64,000 nt of DNA from Cephalopachus bancanus (Eukaryota; Chordata; Mammalia; Primates; Tarsiidae). The position numbers and the translations under genes are program-made. The notes under the pieces are model-generated. The model was not told where the DNA came from. It made no database searches and was given only the letters and a program-made list of their open reading frames with translations. This document shows positions 22,523 through 36,073 of the stretch, in pieces (position 1 is the first letter of the stretch; each line of letters opens with the position of its first letter). The stretch is taken from NCBI GenBank assembly GCA_027257055.1, contig JAPVLO010001814.1, positions 1 through 64,000 on the forward strand, in the 5' to 3' direction.

Positions 22523-22835
22523 GGCGGGGCACCGTGGCTCAGCCTGTAATCCCAGCACTTTGGAAGGCCGAGGCAAAGGATTGCCTGAGCCTAGGGCTTC
22601 GAGACCAGCTTGGGCAACTGGTGAGACCTCATCTCTACAGTAAATCTCAAAAACTAGCCGGGCGTGGTGGCGTGCATCTGTAGTTTCAGCTCCTTGGAAG
22701 GCTGAGGTGGAAGGATCACCGGAGCCCAGCTGGTCGAGGCTACGGTGGCGGTGAGCGTGCCACTGCCCTCCAGCCTGGGCAACAAGAGTGAGACTCTGAC
22801 TCAAAAGATAGACAAACAAACAAACAAACAAACAA
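22523..22835 (+). mobile_element. Alu, plus strand
   Basis: GGCGGGGCACCGTGGCTCAGCC... with both arms. The tail is an (ACAA)n run (about 22805-22835). Older or different from the copy at 21955 in having 'CCCAGCACTTT' and 'GGTGGCGGTGAGCG'. Confidence 0.92.
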
Positions 22836-23496
22836 CCAATTTTGTCTCTCTCAGTAGGCATAAACGCATGTGTGCACACACACAGTGACATCCGCTGGCT
22901 CAGGTCTGCCACTTTCCTGGATCCATATGGATCTCCACGAGTGAGTGCTAAGGAGTTGGCTCAGTCCTGGATTTGGGTCTGAGAGTGAAACAGAATGGTT
23001 TCTGGAGATCTGAAGAGTCGCCATAGAAGTGACAATAGCCAGATTCCTGCCACTAAAGCTCACTGGGATACGAAGCATGCCGCCTTGTGAGATTTCCAGA
23101 TGCGGTCCTGGTAGAGAAAGGGGAAAAGGTGTTCTCCTGATACACTTTTGTGATAGTTGTAAGAGAAGGAAGATTCTAAAATGAGAAAGAAATATTGGTG
23201 AATAAGGAGGTTTGCAGTGCTTCTAAATGAGGGAGCTATGGGCATTGGGGTGGAACAAGTTTTGTCATTTAGGACTTCGTTATTTAGGACTATCCTGATA
23301 TCTACTTACTGTCACTCATGCCCCAGTCATTGGACTAATTAACATTATCCATCTTCATTTTCCAAATGGCCCCTGGGCCCGGGGCAGGGTTCCTAAACTG
23401 ATTACATGTTAGCAGGGACCCTGGTTTGCATGGTCTTGGCATCATTTATACAAAAACTTAATCTGGGTGTCTTTTGTTTTAATATTCACTCTCCAG
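22836..23496. other. Presumed intron, no recognised repeat
   Basis: About 660 bases between the Alu and the possible small exon; no repeat family or RNA gene recognised. Confidence 0.35.
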
Positions 23497-23549
23497 TTTG
23501 TCACGGGTTTTTCACATTTATGCTCCTTGCCTTTCTCTTCTGTCCCTGG
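23497..23549 (+). CDS. Possible 53-bp exon of the same SLC9-like gene
   Basis: Flanked by ATTCACTCTCCAG and GTAAGC. It accepts the phase-1 end of the exon at 21578 and reads (G)V-CHGFFTFMLLAFLFCPW, then leaves phase 0, which is what the exon at 23763 needs. A direct join of the two larger exons hits a stop, so an intermediate exon is required by phase. Small size and lack of comparison keep this tentative. Confidence 0.35.
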
Positions 23550-23718
23550 GTAAGCAAACCTCAAGCTGCAGATGGTAAGGGAAGGATAACCTTAGATTAT
23601 TTTGCCAGACTCTTATCTGCTGAAAAGCAAGCTTCCCACTTAAAATCTCAAAAAGCAAACCAAAGTGTACAGACCCAAATCCTATCTATGAAAGAAACCA
23701 AAGGGAGCTTACCTTCTT

Positions 23719-23720
<2 letters not shown>

Positions 23721-23760
<40 letters not shown>
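23721..23760 (+). repeat. Uninterrupted T40 tract
   Basis: Forty consecutive T directly followed by AG and the next exon. It acts as, or has expanded from, the polypyrimidine tract of that 3' splice site. Length is likely variable and could be affected by sequencing. Confidence 0.9.
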
Positions 23761-23762
<2 letters not shown>

Positions 23763-23763
<1 letters not shown>

Positions 23764-23925
23764 GCCACCATGTAGTAATTGGACTCAGCCTGGATGTTTG
23801 TGGAAGCATAATATGTGGATATTGCTGTGCAAGAATCATGCAGATTATATTGACTGACCCTTTTAACAATATGCCGATTAATATCATTCTCTGCTTTTCA
23901 ATGGTGTACATGACTTTCTACATGG
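23763..23925 (+). CDS. Probable exon of an SLC9-like membrane transporter
   Basis: Flanked by T40-AG and GTAAGG. Open in phase 0: it reads SHHVVIGLSLDVCGSIICGY, continues CCARIMQIILTDPF, and ends NIILCFSMVYMTFYM plus one base. This has the pattern of an SLC9 exchanger segment after the GES helix: helix, basic-containing loop (ARIMQ), short loop with DPF, then a helix ending in tyrosine/phenylalanine-rich YxTFY before the conserved (A/G)E. It is consistent with the exon at 21578 in order, strand and phase through the 53-bp exon. No following exon was found in this window, so the next intron would be long or the gene decayed. Confidence 0.5.
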
Positions 23926-24965
23926 GTAAGGCATAAACAAATAACAAAAATGCTGTCCTCAAAATAAGCATTATGTATACATCTTATTTTTTCCTAATCT
24001 TTAGTCCAGTTACTTCTTCCCAACATCTTCCCCTTTTTATGACCCCTCTGTGTATCTTTATTATTTTACCATCATATCCTAGCTCTTTCCTGGTGTCTCT
24101 TAATATCTTCTTTATCTCAATTTTTTGTTCCTTTCCCTTGCACTCTTATTCTTTTGAGCTCTATTTTTGACCCAGTCACTGGCAGTCCCCTGGTGGAGGA
24201 ATCAACACTGAGTTAATTCCTGCTCTGACTCTAAGCAACACTTCTGCAAAATGAGAAGGTTGGGAGAGAAGCTTCTGGGTCTTTTCTAGCTCAACAGCCT
24301 TTTGAATTCAGTGGATATCAAACTGTGAGGACTATTACCTTGTCTGAGGTTGGGAGGCAGGAAAGAAAAGGGAGAAATCAAGTATGTTTATGTCCAGAAG
24401 GAAAGCAAGAGAATGGAGTAGTCAGAGGATTAAGAGCACCCGGAACTGGCTGGAATTTAGCTGGTTCAGTTCGGTGAAATTGGGAATTTTAAAGTGTTTA
24501 TTGGCCTGAGAGAGCCCATACTCAAGAGTCATAGTAACTGTGGCCAGACTATCTAATTCTGCCTTTGCTCTCATCTTTGTGAAGCAACTTCCACCTGTGA
24601 AAGGTCTCAGGTGTCAAGAGGTTCTTACTCCTGTTTCACCTCTAGCACTGCTCCCTCTACAGATAAATTGTTACCTGGGGGTTGCTCACTACCATGAATC
24701 AGTAAAATTATAGAAAACATTTACTGAAGGCTCATTTCTTCCAACTTTCTTCATTTATTTCCTTTCCTGCAAAGCTTTTATAGATGCTTAAATGTCTGAA
24801 AAATTTTTAGAACAATTTAATGTCTCTCTATTAGACTGTGAATTCCTTGAGGTGAAGGCTATCTCTCAGTCATTTTAAAAATTTATTCTCTTTTCTAAGT
24901 TCAGAGCTTGCCATATGCCTGATAGCAATTTAACATATATCAATTGAAAAAAAAATTTATATCAG
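23926..24965. other. Presumed intron or intergenic, no feature
   Basis: Pyrimidine-rich at 23960-24170; otherwise unremarkable single-copy-looking sequence without a convincing exon. Confidence 0.35.
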
Positions 24966-25185
24966 TCCTTGTAGAGCTTTGGAGTTAGGCAGACTTAAGG
25001 TCAAATTCCAGCTCTGCAATTTATTAGCTCGGCGACCTTGGAAAATTACTTACCCCCTCTTAGTTTCCGTTTCCTCACCTTTAAAAGTAGTATACTACCA
25101 CTTGATTTGTGGAGGGTGCTCCAGGCATTCATGAGATAATGTGTGTTATGTGACTTGTTCACCCTGGTGTGAGATAGCTTTTACT
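24966..25185 (+). mobile_element. MIR element
   Basis: tRNA-derived MIR text is clear: TGGAGTTAGGCAGACTTAAGG, AGCTCTGCAATTTATTAGC, GACCTTGG, CCTCTTAGTTTCCG, TTCCTCACCTTTAAAA, ATGAGATAATG. An ancient mammal-wide SINE. Confidence 0.8.
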
Positions 25186-26692
<1,507 letters not shown>

Positions 26693-26894
26693 ACCCCCAG
26701 TACTGCAGATGGAGACTGAACATCTATCCTTGTCTGCTGTTGCTATTGTCTAACACCTGACACAGGCATTCTGGTAATGCTACCCAGCTGCTCAGCTACC
26801 CTGGTCAAGTGGTTTTTTCACTGTTTTAGTGTTATGTCATACTTTTTACTGTTAAATACTTATGTGGGAATATGTTTTTTAAATGATTGCTTAC

Positions 26895-27186
26895 GCAGGG
26901 CTCGGTTGCTCAGCCTGTAATCCTGTGCTTTGGGAGGCCAAGGTGAGTGGATTGCCTGAGGCCATGGGTTCGAGACCTACCTGGGCAACTTGGCGAGACC
27001 TCATCTTTACAATAAATTAAAAAATCAGCCGGGCGTGGTAGTGCATGCCTGTAATTCTGGCTACTCGGAAGGCTGAGGCGGAAGGATCGCCGGAGCCCAG
27101 CAGGTCAAGGCTGCAGTGGCTGGGAGTGGCCACTGCACTCCAGTCTGGGTGACAGAGTGAGACTCCAACTCAAAAAAAAAAAAAAA
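26895..27186 (+). mobile_element. Alu, young tarsier-like subfamily
   Basis: GGCTCGGTTGCTCAGCCTGTAATCC, linker CAATAAATTAAAAAATCAGC, right arm GGCCACTGCACTCCAGTCTGG, tail GACTCCAACTC and poly-A. Near identical in plan to 21955 and 48450. Confidence 0.95.
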
Positions 27187-28310
27187 TTGTATAACACCAA
27201 TGTCAGCCTGGGTATATAAGGTATATATGAATTCTGTGTATAGAATTAGATCTCATCCTCAAGATTTCTCATTATGTATATGCTAAAAACCCCTGAGATC
27301 AGAAATACTTCTGACCCTCACATTTTGATAAGGGATTATCCACCTGTATATGACATGTGAATATATATTAAGATATTTATATGAAGGCATAACTGTCATA
27401 AATATATAATTCTATTGGTGATATAATATTCCTTTGTATAAATACTATTATTTAATCATCTCCCTCTAATGAGGATTTAAGTTCTTTTTTTCCTGTTAAA
27501 TAATGTGGCTATGTATATCTTTGTACATACATATTTTTCCACATCGGTGATCATATATTTTACTCAAATCAACATTATCAACTCTGCCTATGGGGCGTAT
27601 TCTAAGTCTATGTCTAGGACAGTAAATGTTGATGTCCAAGGAGAAGAAACAAAATGCAGGCTCCATATGTGGCCTGATCTCACAGCAGGGAGAGCTAGCT
27701 TATTTCTGTCCTCACTTCAGTCTGCCATATTCTCCTGAATTTCTCTGCAGAGTCACTCTACCTGCTGGCCTGTGGTTCCTGTTTCCCAAAACTCGTTGTT
27801 TGTGTGATTTCAGCTTTCTTTCACTAACTCAAGCCTCTATTAACACAACTTTCTTCTCCTTTTACCTAAATGGAATCATTTCTGCATTACTTTGTCAAAA
27901 GTTCATACTACAGTAACTAAGTGGTATACTAAGCATGGCACTGGTATTAATTGGTTTCCAGAGAAGGGCATCATCTTGTCTTTTTATAAGACTGCTTCTA
28001 CCAGTTGCTAACACTCATTCTAGAACTGCCAAAAGGCAAAATTGACATCCACTGAAGTTGGATAGAATGTTTACAATATTCTGTCTTCAGATATTAGGAC
28101 TTTTAGGTATTTTTCCATTTGTTTGAGTCTATATAAAAAAAAAACTACAAATATTTGCTGGAAGATATGGATTACATGTTGCATATTAGGGATACTCCTA
28201 GACGTGCCCTTTCATTTAGAATAAATCTGTGCCTTCTAATGGTGGTTGTCATTATTAGTATACAGAAAATCATTATTATAATTGTTTATTTTTGGTTTTG
28301 CCATGTTCTT
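27187..28310. other. Unassigned sequence, perhaps old LINE
   Basis: AT-rich near 27200-27540, more GC-balanced at 27600-27900. No exon with both splice signals and a recognisable product was found. Confidence 0.35.
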
Positions 28311-28608
28311 TTTTTTTTTTTTCAAGTTAACGTCTCATTTTGTTGCCCAGGATGGAGTGTAGTGGCACACTCATGGCCGCCCCAGCATCAATCTGCTGAA
28401 CTCTGTCTATCCTTCTGCCTCAGCCCTCCACTCAGCCAGAACTACAGGTACATGCTACCATACCTGGCTAATTTTTTAAAAAATATATTGTAGAGACGAG
28501 GTCTCACCATGTTGCCTGGACTGGTCATGAACCAATGGGCTCAGGCAATCCACTCTACTCAGTCTCCCAAAGTACTGGGATTACAGGCTGAGCCACCAAG
28601 CCTGTCCT
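28311..28608 (-). mobile_element. Old Alu, minus strand
   Basis: T-rich start, then reversed right and left arms (GTTGCCCAGGATGGAGTG..., CAAAGTACTGGGATTACAGG). A 16-bp duplication with one mismatch flanks it (28295-28310 and 28609-28624, GTTTTGCCAT[G/T]TTCTT). Confidence 0.9.
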
Positions 28609-28624
28609 GTTTTGCCATTTTCTT

Positions 28625-29440
28625 AAACTCCTTTGTTTCCATTCTAAGAATTACTATGTTGATTCTATTAGATTTTCTAGGTTAAGAATCACTTTTATTT
28701 TCACATCATGATAATCTTATAACTCCTTTCTAATAATTTTATCTCTATTCTTGCCTCTGACCTAAACTCCAGAGTTGGATAACCAATTGTTCCCTTGAAC
28801 CTCCACTTAAATGCTTAATGTCATCCTTATCATAAGCTCCTGATCCTCTATATGCATTTCCTTCTCATAAGCTCCTTATCATAAGCATCCTTATCATAAG
28901 CTACCTGCCTCTATATGCATTTCCTTCTCATTCAATGATATCTCTGTCCATCAGATTGCTTAGGCCAGAGACACAGGGATAGCTCTTGACTTCTCTTTGA
29001 TTCTTCACGTCTTATTTCCACACCAACAGTCTGACCTGTTAGTTAACCTAAAAAGTATGTCCCACTTGAGCCATTCTCACCCTCCTGTTCTGGCCACTCC
29101 ACTCCAAGCCACCTTCCCTGCTCACCTGAACTACAGGAATGACCTCCCCATTGGCTTCACTCTTTTTCTATCCCTCATACCCCACAACCAAACAGAGCAG
29201 TCAAGGTTTTCTTTCTAAGATGTAAAGCAGATGAAGACAAAATCCTGCTTATAATGCTCAAATAATATCTCATTAAAATCAGAATTTTCCACACTGGAGT
29301 TAAAAAAAAAAAGAATTCAAATCTCATCAACTGGAAGAGCTGTGTGAAAACAAATCCCTCAGTCAAAGGGGAGAGAAGAGGGAGAGAATTCCGGTGCCAC
29401 TCCAGTATCCTCATTAATGACATATATGGCTAAGCTGAAA
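28625..29440. other. Unassigned; local direct repeat at 28826-28935
   Basis: CTTATCATAAGC occurs three times and CTCTATATGCATTTCCTTCTCAT twice within about 110 bases. The rest is not recognised. Confidence 0.45.
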
Positions 29441-31857
29441 AGTTGTGTTCTTGTGTTTGGTTTTCCTGACTTTTCATCTTAACCCTATTTGCCAGGGCTT
29501 TCCTTCACACATCAAGGACACCACGGTTGACCAGGACTGCAGACTGAACCTGAAGGAGGCAGGGACACCAGGATCTGTGAGGGGAAGGATGGGACTGACA
29601 AAGACCTCCAGCTACATGGGACAGACATGGGACGGACACCACAGCTTGCCTAGTGTGCTGAACAGAAGAGTATGTGCCCGTGGGAAATCTTCCTGACATG
29701 CTGACTCAGGACTGGGTCTGGTATAGCAGTGTGCACACTTGGTAGCTGTGTGTATACACCTGTAGCTGTGTGCATACTTGGTGGCTATGTGTATACATGG
29801 GCAAAGACCTTGTGCTTTCTCTCTCCTGAGTATAACTGTCTTCGCTTACATTGGGGAAATTAAGGCATTTTTCAAGCAGTCACTGAAGCAAATTTTTTGA
29901 ACATTTAAATAATTGCAAGCATGCATGGCACTTGTTGGCACTGTCATAACTAAACTTGCTTGCTCATAAATAGGAGAAGTACCTGGGATATACACAGCTT
30001 GAGGAAGGGTTCACAACCTGAGCACCTCTCATTCCAAAAACCCCAGATGAGAAGCAAGGAACACAGGAGCATCCCTCCTAGATTGATGTCTATGATGATG
30101 ACCTCATTGACTCAGGGAAGTGAAGGCAGGCCAGGGCATGCTTTCTCAATTCCACTTGTCTGGGTCCTGCAGAAGTCAAGTCTGTAAGCCTGGTGACTGC
30201 AACTCTAAACAATAACTTCCTAGCAATGTGAAGTTCCTCCCAGAGCAAATGCTGACAGACTGTGAGCTGAACATGAGGGGAGTATTGGTGCTTGGAGGTC
30301 TATTGTGAATGGATGAGTGTGAGTCTGAGGTTTCAGGAGATGAAAGGAAGCACAATGCCGTGGCCCTCATGGCTTCTGAGTGTCCAGACGCCATGGCCCA
30401 TACATGCACACTCGCAGACCACCCTACACAGTGCTCCCACACTCATGTGCCCTCAGTGCTCTCCCTGCACAGCCAGCTGAGAGCTGCATTTTTGTCACCA
30501 ATGCCTCAGTGGCATCTGGACCCACCCTTCTCCCTCTCAGGGAAGACCTGTGAGTGGTGGGCAGAGGTGAGAGACACTAGGTTGGACATCTCAGGAAGAA
30601 ACACAAAGACAGTCTGCACAAGGAGTGTAGGGGCAGAGAAGAAAGACAGACTCTAGACATGGGTAGGAGCCAGAGCCTGTGCAGGTTGAGACTGGAAGCG
30701 GGGGAGACACAAACACAGCGGTAAGATCTGGGGAGGTACCAGGTAAGTACATGAAGACAGGCAGGTACAGAAGAGCATGCACCCCCGACCCAGGCCTGGG
30801 CAGAAGCAGCGGCCGGAGGGTGGCCAGATCTGACTGGCTGAGCCCATAGCCTCCCCACCCTGCACCCTTTTCCTTTCCCTCCTGCCTCTGTCTTTCCTCC
30901 CTTCCATCCAGATGCTGTCTGCATTTCAGTATTTCTGCCCTCTACCTTAACTGATCACAACACGGAATTGAAAAGGAATCCGCAAACACTGATTAAACTT
31001 TCATGTCTCTCCCTCTGAATTTTATAAAGGAAGGAAAACCTTTTCTCTTCTAATCCCACCAGGATTCCTGGCATCTGATATCATGAAAACAAACTCATAT
31101 CAATCTAGGCATCTTGTTACAAGAAGTCCAGATGAAGACCTTTATCTTGCCAAATGTCTCCATATTCAAGGATGCTGATTTATCTTCTTCTTCTCCCTCT
31201 CTGAATACAATCAAGGGTCTTGATTAGGAATAAGAAGACCAAGCGAGTCAGTGAGCACGTGACTTAAGGCATGGCAAGTGATCTTCGAAAGTAATGCCCT
31301 TTCTGCCCTGGCTCAGGCATGGCACGGCAGCAGCCTGGCTAAGCTAAGACAAGCAGCGGGGGCAGGGAGAGGTGGGCAGGGGTTGGGTATGCAGGCTCTG
31401 CCAGGAGCCAGAGCATGAGCATTCTGTGGGTCTCCAGGGGGTGTGCCTGCACCAGTTGACAGGCATTCATGCTCTTAGAGGGGCACCAGGGACAGTCACA
31501 AATCTGAAACCAACTGACTGAGAAGTGGCTCTGAGCCAGTACTATAACTGGGGAACAATTTACTGAGCCACAGAGACCAGCCACAGGGCCTTCTCCTAAC
31601 AGATATCAGACTCCCAAGTGTTGCAGTGGTCCACATGGCAGGGTTCTATGGTAACGCAACTGAACAAACAGTATCCACTGATTACCTACAGGACCATGGC
31701 ACATGACAGTACTGGAAACCTAATGAACAATAAAAAGCCAGAAGTTTACACTAAAAGCAAACTAAAATGAGATGTTAACTAAGATGTTCCATCCTAGTGC
31801 ATTTTACTCAATGGAGCTCCTTGCATGTCCCTCCTCCCTATTGTTACATGTAATTAA
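29441..31857. other. GC-balanced region, unrecognised
   Basis: About 2.4 kb of markedly less AT-rich sequence than its surroundings. Several overlapping short frames occur on both strands (for example 30309-30656 and 30577-30924), which fits chance opening in GC-richer DNA. It could be an old LTR, a 5'UTR of an old L1 or unique intergenic DNA. No signature settles this. Confidence 0.35.
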
Positions 31858-31868
31858 AATGAACTCTG

Positions 31869-32159
31869 GGCTGGGTGAGGTGGCTCAAACCTGTAATCCC
31901 AGCATTTTGGGAGGCTGAGGCAAGAGAATTGCCCGAACTCAGGGGTTTGAGACCAGCCTGGGCAACTTGGTGAGAGCTGGTCCCTATAATAAATCAAAAA
32001 TAAGCCTGTGGTAGCACATGCCTGTGGGTCCAGATACTTGGAAGGCTGAGGCAGAAGGATCATCTGAGTCCAGCAGGTTGAGGCTGTGGTGGCCGTGAGC
32101 ATGCCACTGCACTCTAGCCTAGATGACAGAGTAAGACTCTCACTGCAAAAAGAAAAAAT
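31869..32159 (+). mobile_element. Alu, plus strand, intermediate age
   Basis: GGCTGGGTGAGGTGGCTCAAACC... with CAATAAATCAAAAATAAG-type linker shared with the young subfamily. Exact 11-bp duplication AATGAACTCTG at 31858-31868 and 32160-32170. Confidence 0.94.
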
Positions 32160-32170
32160 AATGAACTCTG

Positions 32171-33080
32171 ATGAGGAAAAAGGGCAAGAGAGACTGTTGA
32201 GTATCCCCTGTGCACATGGTGGGGGGTGTACCTATGAGGGAGAGATGAGGTTAGTCCACGTTCCCTCAACATGCAAGGGACATAAAAGAAAATGCTCCTG
32301 TAAATGACCCTGTAACCTCAGCTCACCAATCCTGGGAAGCCAAAAGTTTTTCAGCATTTCTGGGGAGAACCAGAGAGTTTGGTTCTGTGGTCCTGTTTTT
32401 GCTGTCTTCTAGCCCAGTACCTCCCTGCCAGGACCCGTGACCCCTTAAGTTCCCCTTCTCATCCAGCAGAAGGCTCCCTGCACATTTTCACAGAAGCAGA
32501 CCAAAGTCACCACTGCTGGAGTTAGTGTGATGGCTGAGGTCAGTGTGACATCAAGGTAAAGGTCAAGGCCAGAGTGACAACCAAGCAATCAGTCTCCGGC
32601 ATGCAGCTGTACCTCTTCCTCCCACTCCTCCTGTATTGCTCATCAGCATTATTCTCCTGCTGGTCCAGATTCCCTGCCATATGCTGAAAGCAGAGAGGAG
32701 ACTTATGCTCCTGTACCTGTATGCCTTTCATACGCTGAAGACAAAGGAGACTCATTCCACATGAACAGCATACTTCAAAGGCATCGTGGCAGGAGATGAG
32801 CAGTTGCCTCCAATACAAAGCCCAGGACACCTGCTCCCTCACTTGGAGTGTAGGCATCAGACCCATTGGCTTGCTGCCTCCTGCCCACACAAAACACAGC
32901 TGACCTAGACACTCATAGGTGTGCACTCACCCAGAGACCTGCCACCAAGTGCTGCAGGAATGCACTAGATACCCAGAGATCCACCCCATGGCCTCTCACA
33001 CCTCCAAGAGTATGAAACGTGCCCTAGAAACCTGGAGTCTGGTCCTCAAAATTTCTGCTCTGTGAAAGATCCCTGTTAAG
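32171..33080. other. Unrecognised GC-balanced sequence
   Basis: Continues the character of 29441-31857. The longest frame (32540-32926, minus) shows no recognisable domain. Possibly the 5' part of the old L1 that is clear from 33081. Confidence 0.3.
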
Positions 33081-33826
33081 GGAATGAAAAGACATGCCAC
33101 ATATGGGAAGAAAATATTTTCAAAATATATTTGATAAAATTGTATGCCCAAGATATGTAAAGAGCTCTTAAGTACAGTAATAGGAAAATATCCCAATTTT
33201 TAAAATGGGTCAAAGAGCTGAACAGAAGCCAAATCAAAAAAGATATACAGATGGCAAATTAACACATTAAAGTATGCTTAACAGCATGTTATTAAGGAAT
33301 TGCAAATTGAAACGATGAGGTAACACTATATGCTTATTAAAATGAGTAAAATTAAAATAAAGCCAAAAACCTGACAATTACAAATGCTGAAGAGAATGCT
33401 AAATGAGAAGAACTCTCGTTTATTGATGTTGGAAATACAAAATGACACAGCTACTTTGGAAGACAGTTTGACAATTTCTTATAAAGCTAATAAATCTTGT
33501 TATATAACACAACAATCACATGCCTAGGTATTTACACAACTGAGTGAAAACTTATGTCCACACAAAAATTTGCATTATGTTTATAGTAGCTTTGTTTATG
33601 ATCACAAAAAACTGCAAGCAACAAATGTGTTAATAGGTGAAAGAATGAACAAAATGTAGTATATTCATAGAATGAAATACTATTTATTTAGTGATAAAAA
33701 GTAATAACGCATTAAGTCATGCAAAAAAGTGGGTAAGTCTTAAATCCCTACTACTGAGTGAAAGATAAAAATTTAGAAAGCCTGAAGCTGTCTATTTGCA
33801 TGACATTCTAGCAAAGGCAAAATTCT
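33081..33826 (+). mobile_element. Old L1M ORF2 end and 3'UTR, left half
   Basis: Degenerate L1M text in plus orientation (TTGTATGCCCAAGATATG, AAATGGGTCAAAGAGCTGAACAG, GCTACTTTGGAAGACAGTTTG). It is interrupted by L1 C after 33826 and continues at 36074. Confidence 0.7.
33809..33826 (+). repeat. 18-bp target duplication of L1 C, left
   Basis: TAGCAAAGGCAAAATTCT is identical to 36074-36091. Confidence 0.9.
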
Positions 33827-36073
33827 TTTTTTATATAATCAATATTTTTTATTATGATATTGTGGGGTACAGTTAAGGGTTAGGTATACAAATATGCTTC
33901 ATTCAGTCACCCTTGTTGATAAAAGGTGTCTCCCCGTCCCCAGAGAGATGTTTACTACCATTAATCCCATCTCCCTTCTCCTCCCTCCCCATAGTTTCCC
34001 ACCACTATCAGTCGTTTTCTTATGGTAATATGTTGGATGATTAAGGTCCACTATATGAGTGAGAACATGTGATACACAGATCTTTGTTTCTGTTAGAGAT
34101 CACTCAGTATTATAGACTCTAGTTCTATCCAGGTTGCTGCAAAATTTAAGATTTTGTTCTTTTTTTATGGCTGCGTAGTATTCCATCGTATATATGTACC
34201 ACTTTTTTACATCCAGTCATCTTTTGATGGGCAGTATGGTTGCTTCCAGGTTCTTGCTATTGTGAACAATGCTGCAATAAACATTCATGTGCAGGAATCT
34301 TTTTGATAGAGTGATTTGAGTTCTTCAGAGTATGTTCCCAGTAGGGGATTTTAGGGTCATATGGGAGGTTGATATTTAGAGCTTTTAGGAATCACCACAC
34401 TGCTTTCCACAGAGGCTGCACTAGTTTACACTCCCACCAACAGTGTAGAAATGTTCCCTTTTCACCACACCCTCTCCAGTAACTGTTATTTTTTGAGTTA
34501 TTGATAATTGTCATTCTGACTGGAATTAGGTTGTATCTCAGTGTGGTTTTGATTTGCATCTCCCTGATGATTAGTGAGGTTGAACATTTCTTCATGTGTC
34601 TGTTGGCTGCTCGGATGTCTTCCTTTATGAAGTGTCTGTTCATATCTTTTGCCCATTTTATAATGGGGTTGTTTTTTTTCTTTTCAGCATGTTTGAGTTC
34701 CTTGTAGATCCAAGATGTTAAGCCTTTGTCATACCTGGAGTTGGCAAATACTTTTTCCCAGTCTGTAGGCTGTCTCCCTGCTCTCTTGATGGTTTCTTTG
34801 GCTTTTCAGAAGCTTGTCAGTTTAATGAGGTCCCACTTGTCTATCTTCTCTCTTATGACCTATGGGTTTCGGGTTTTGTTCAGGAATTGGATGCCAGTTC
34901 CAATTTCCATGAGGGTATGTCCTTCATTTTCTAAAGTTCTTATGGTTTGAGCTTTTACATTTAGGTCGCTGATCCATTTGGGGTTAATTTTTGTGTGTGT
35001 GGATAGAGAGGGGTCCTGTTTCAATCTTCTGCATGTGGTCAGCCAGTTTTCCCAGCACCATTTACTGAATAGGTTCTCCTGTCCCCAGTGGTAGGTGGTG
35101 GAGGCTTTGCCGAAGATGAGTTGGTTGAGAAGTTGAGGTTTCGCTTCTGGAATCTCAATTCTATTCCATTGATCTATTTGCCTGTTCCTATACCAGTACC
35201 AAGCTGTTTTGATGATTGTAGGTTTACAGTAAAGTTTGAAGTCTGGTAATGTGATACCGCCTGCTTGGTTTTTTTTGCTGAGGATTGTTCTTGCTATTCT
35301 TGACCATTTGTGTTTCCATATGAATTCCTGTGTTGTTTTTTCTACATCTGAGAAGAATGTTTCTGGTAATTTGATGGGTATTGCATTGAATCTGTAGATT
35401 GCCTTAGGTAAGATGGACATTTTCACAATGTTGACTCTTCCAATCCATGAGCATGGGATATTTTTCCACTTGTTTGTGTCATCTTTGATTTCTTTGGTCA
35501 GAGTTTTGTAGTTTTCATTGTACAGGTCTTTCACGTCTCTGGTTAGGAAGATACCAAGGTTTTTTTGTTTGTTTGTTTTTGGCTATTGTGAATGGAATTG
35601 TGCTTTTTATTTGGGTTTCTCTTTGTTTATTGTTGGTGTAAAGAAATGCGATTGTGTTTTGCACATTTATTTTATATCCTGAGATTTTGCCAAAGGCCTT
35701 TATCAGTATAAGGAGGTTTTTGACAGAGTCTCTTGGGTTTTCAAGGTACACAATCATGTCATCTGCAAAGAGAGATAACTTGACTTCCTCTTTCCCTATT
35801 TGGATACCCCTGATTGACTTCTCTTCTCTGATTGCTCTAGCCAGGACTTCCAATACTATATTGAACAGGAAGGGTGAAAGTGGGCATCCTTGTCTTGTTC
35901 CAGTTTTCAGGGGAAATGGTTTCAATTTTTGTCCATTTAGGAGTATGCTGGCTGTGGGTTTCTCATAGATGGCTTTTATTATTTTGAAGTATGTTCCCTG
36001 TATGCCTAGATGTTCAAGGGTTTTTCATCAAGAACGGGTGCTGGATTTTATCAAAAGCTTTTTCTGCATCTAA
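33827..36073 (-). mobile_element. 5'-truncated young L1 'C'
   Basis: About 2.25 kb: T-tract and 3'UTR (33827-34050), then ORF2 from its stop codon (34051-34053 on the minus strand) back to the RT domain ([10 protein letters not shown]). Exact 18-bp target duplications. Truncated in ORF2, as expected for incomplete target-primed reverse transcription. Confidence 0.93.
34051..36073 (-). pseudogene. L1 C ORF2, 5'-truncated and frameshifted
   Basis: Retains [12 protein letters not shown] (within 35515-35925), the thumb/connection region (34860-35534) and the C-terminal CWRGCGEKG cysteine motif (34392-34643), in at least three frames. An expanded AAACAAACAAAC-type tract near 35565-35580 causes one shift. 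Confidence 0.88.

Noticed and set aside
30309..30924. 115-aa frames on both strands in the GC-balanced region
   Set aside because: Overlapping frames on both strands without domain, splice or start support; composition effect.
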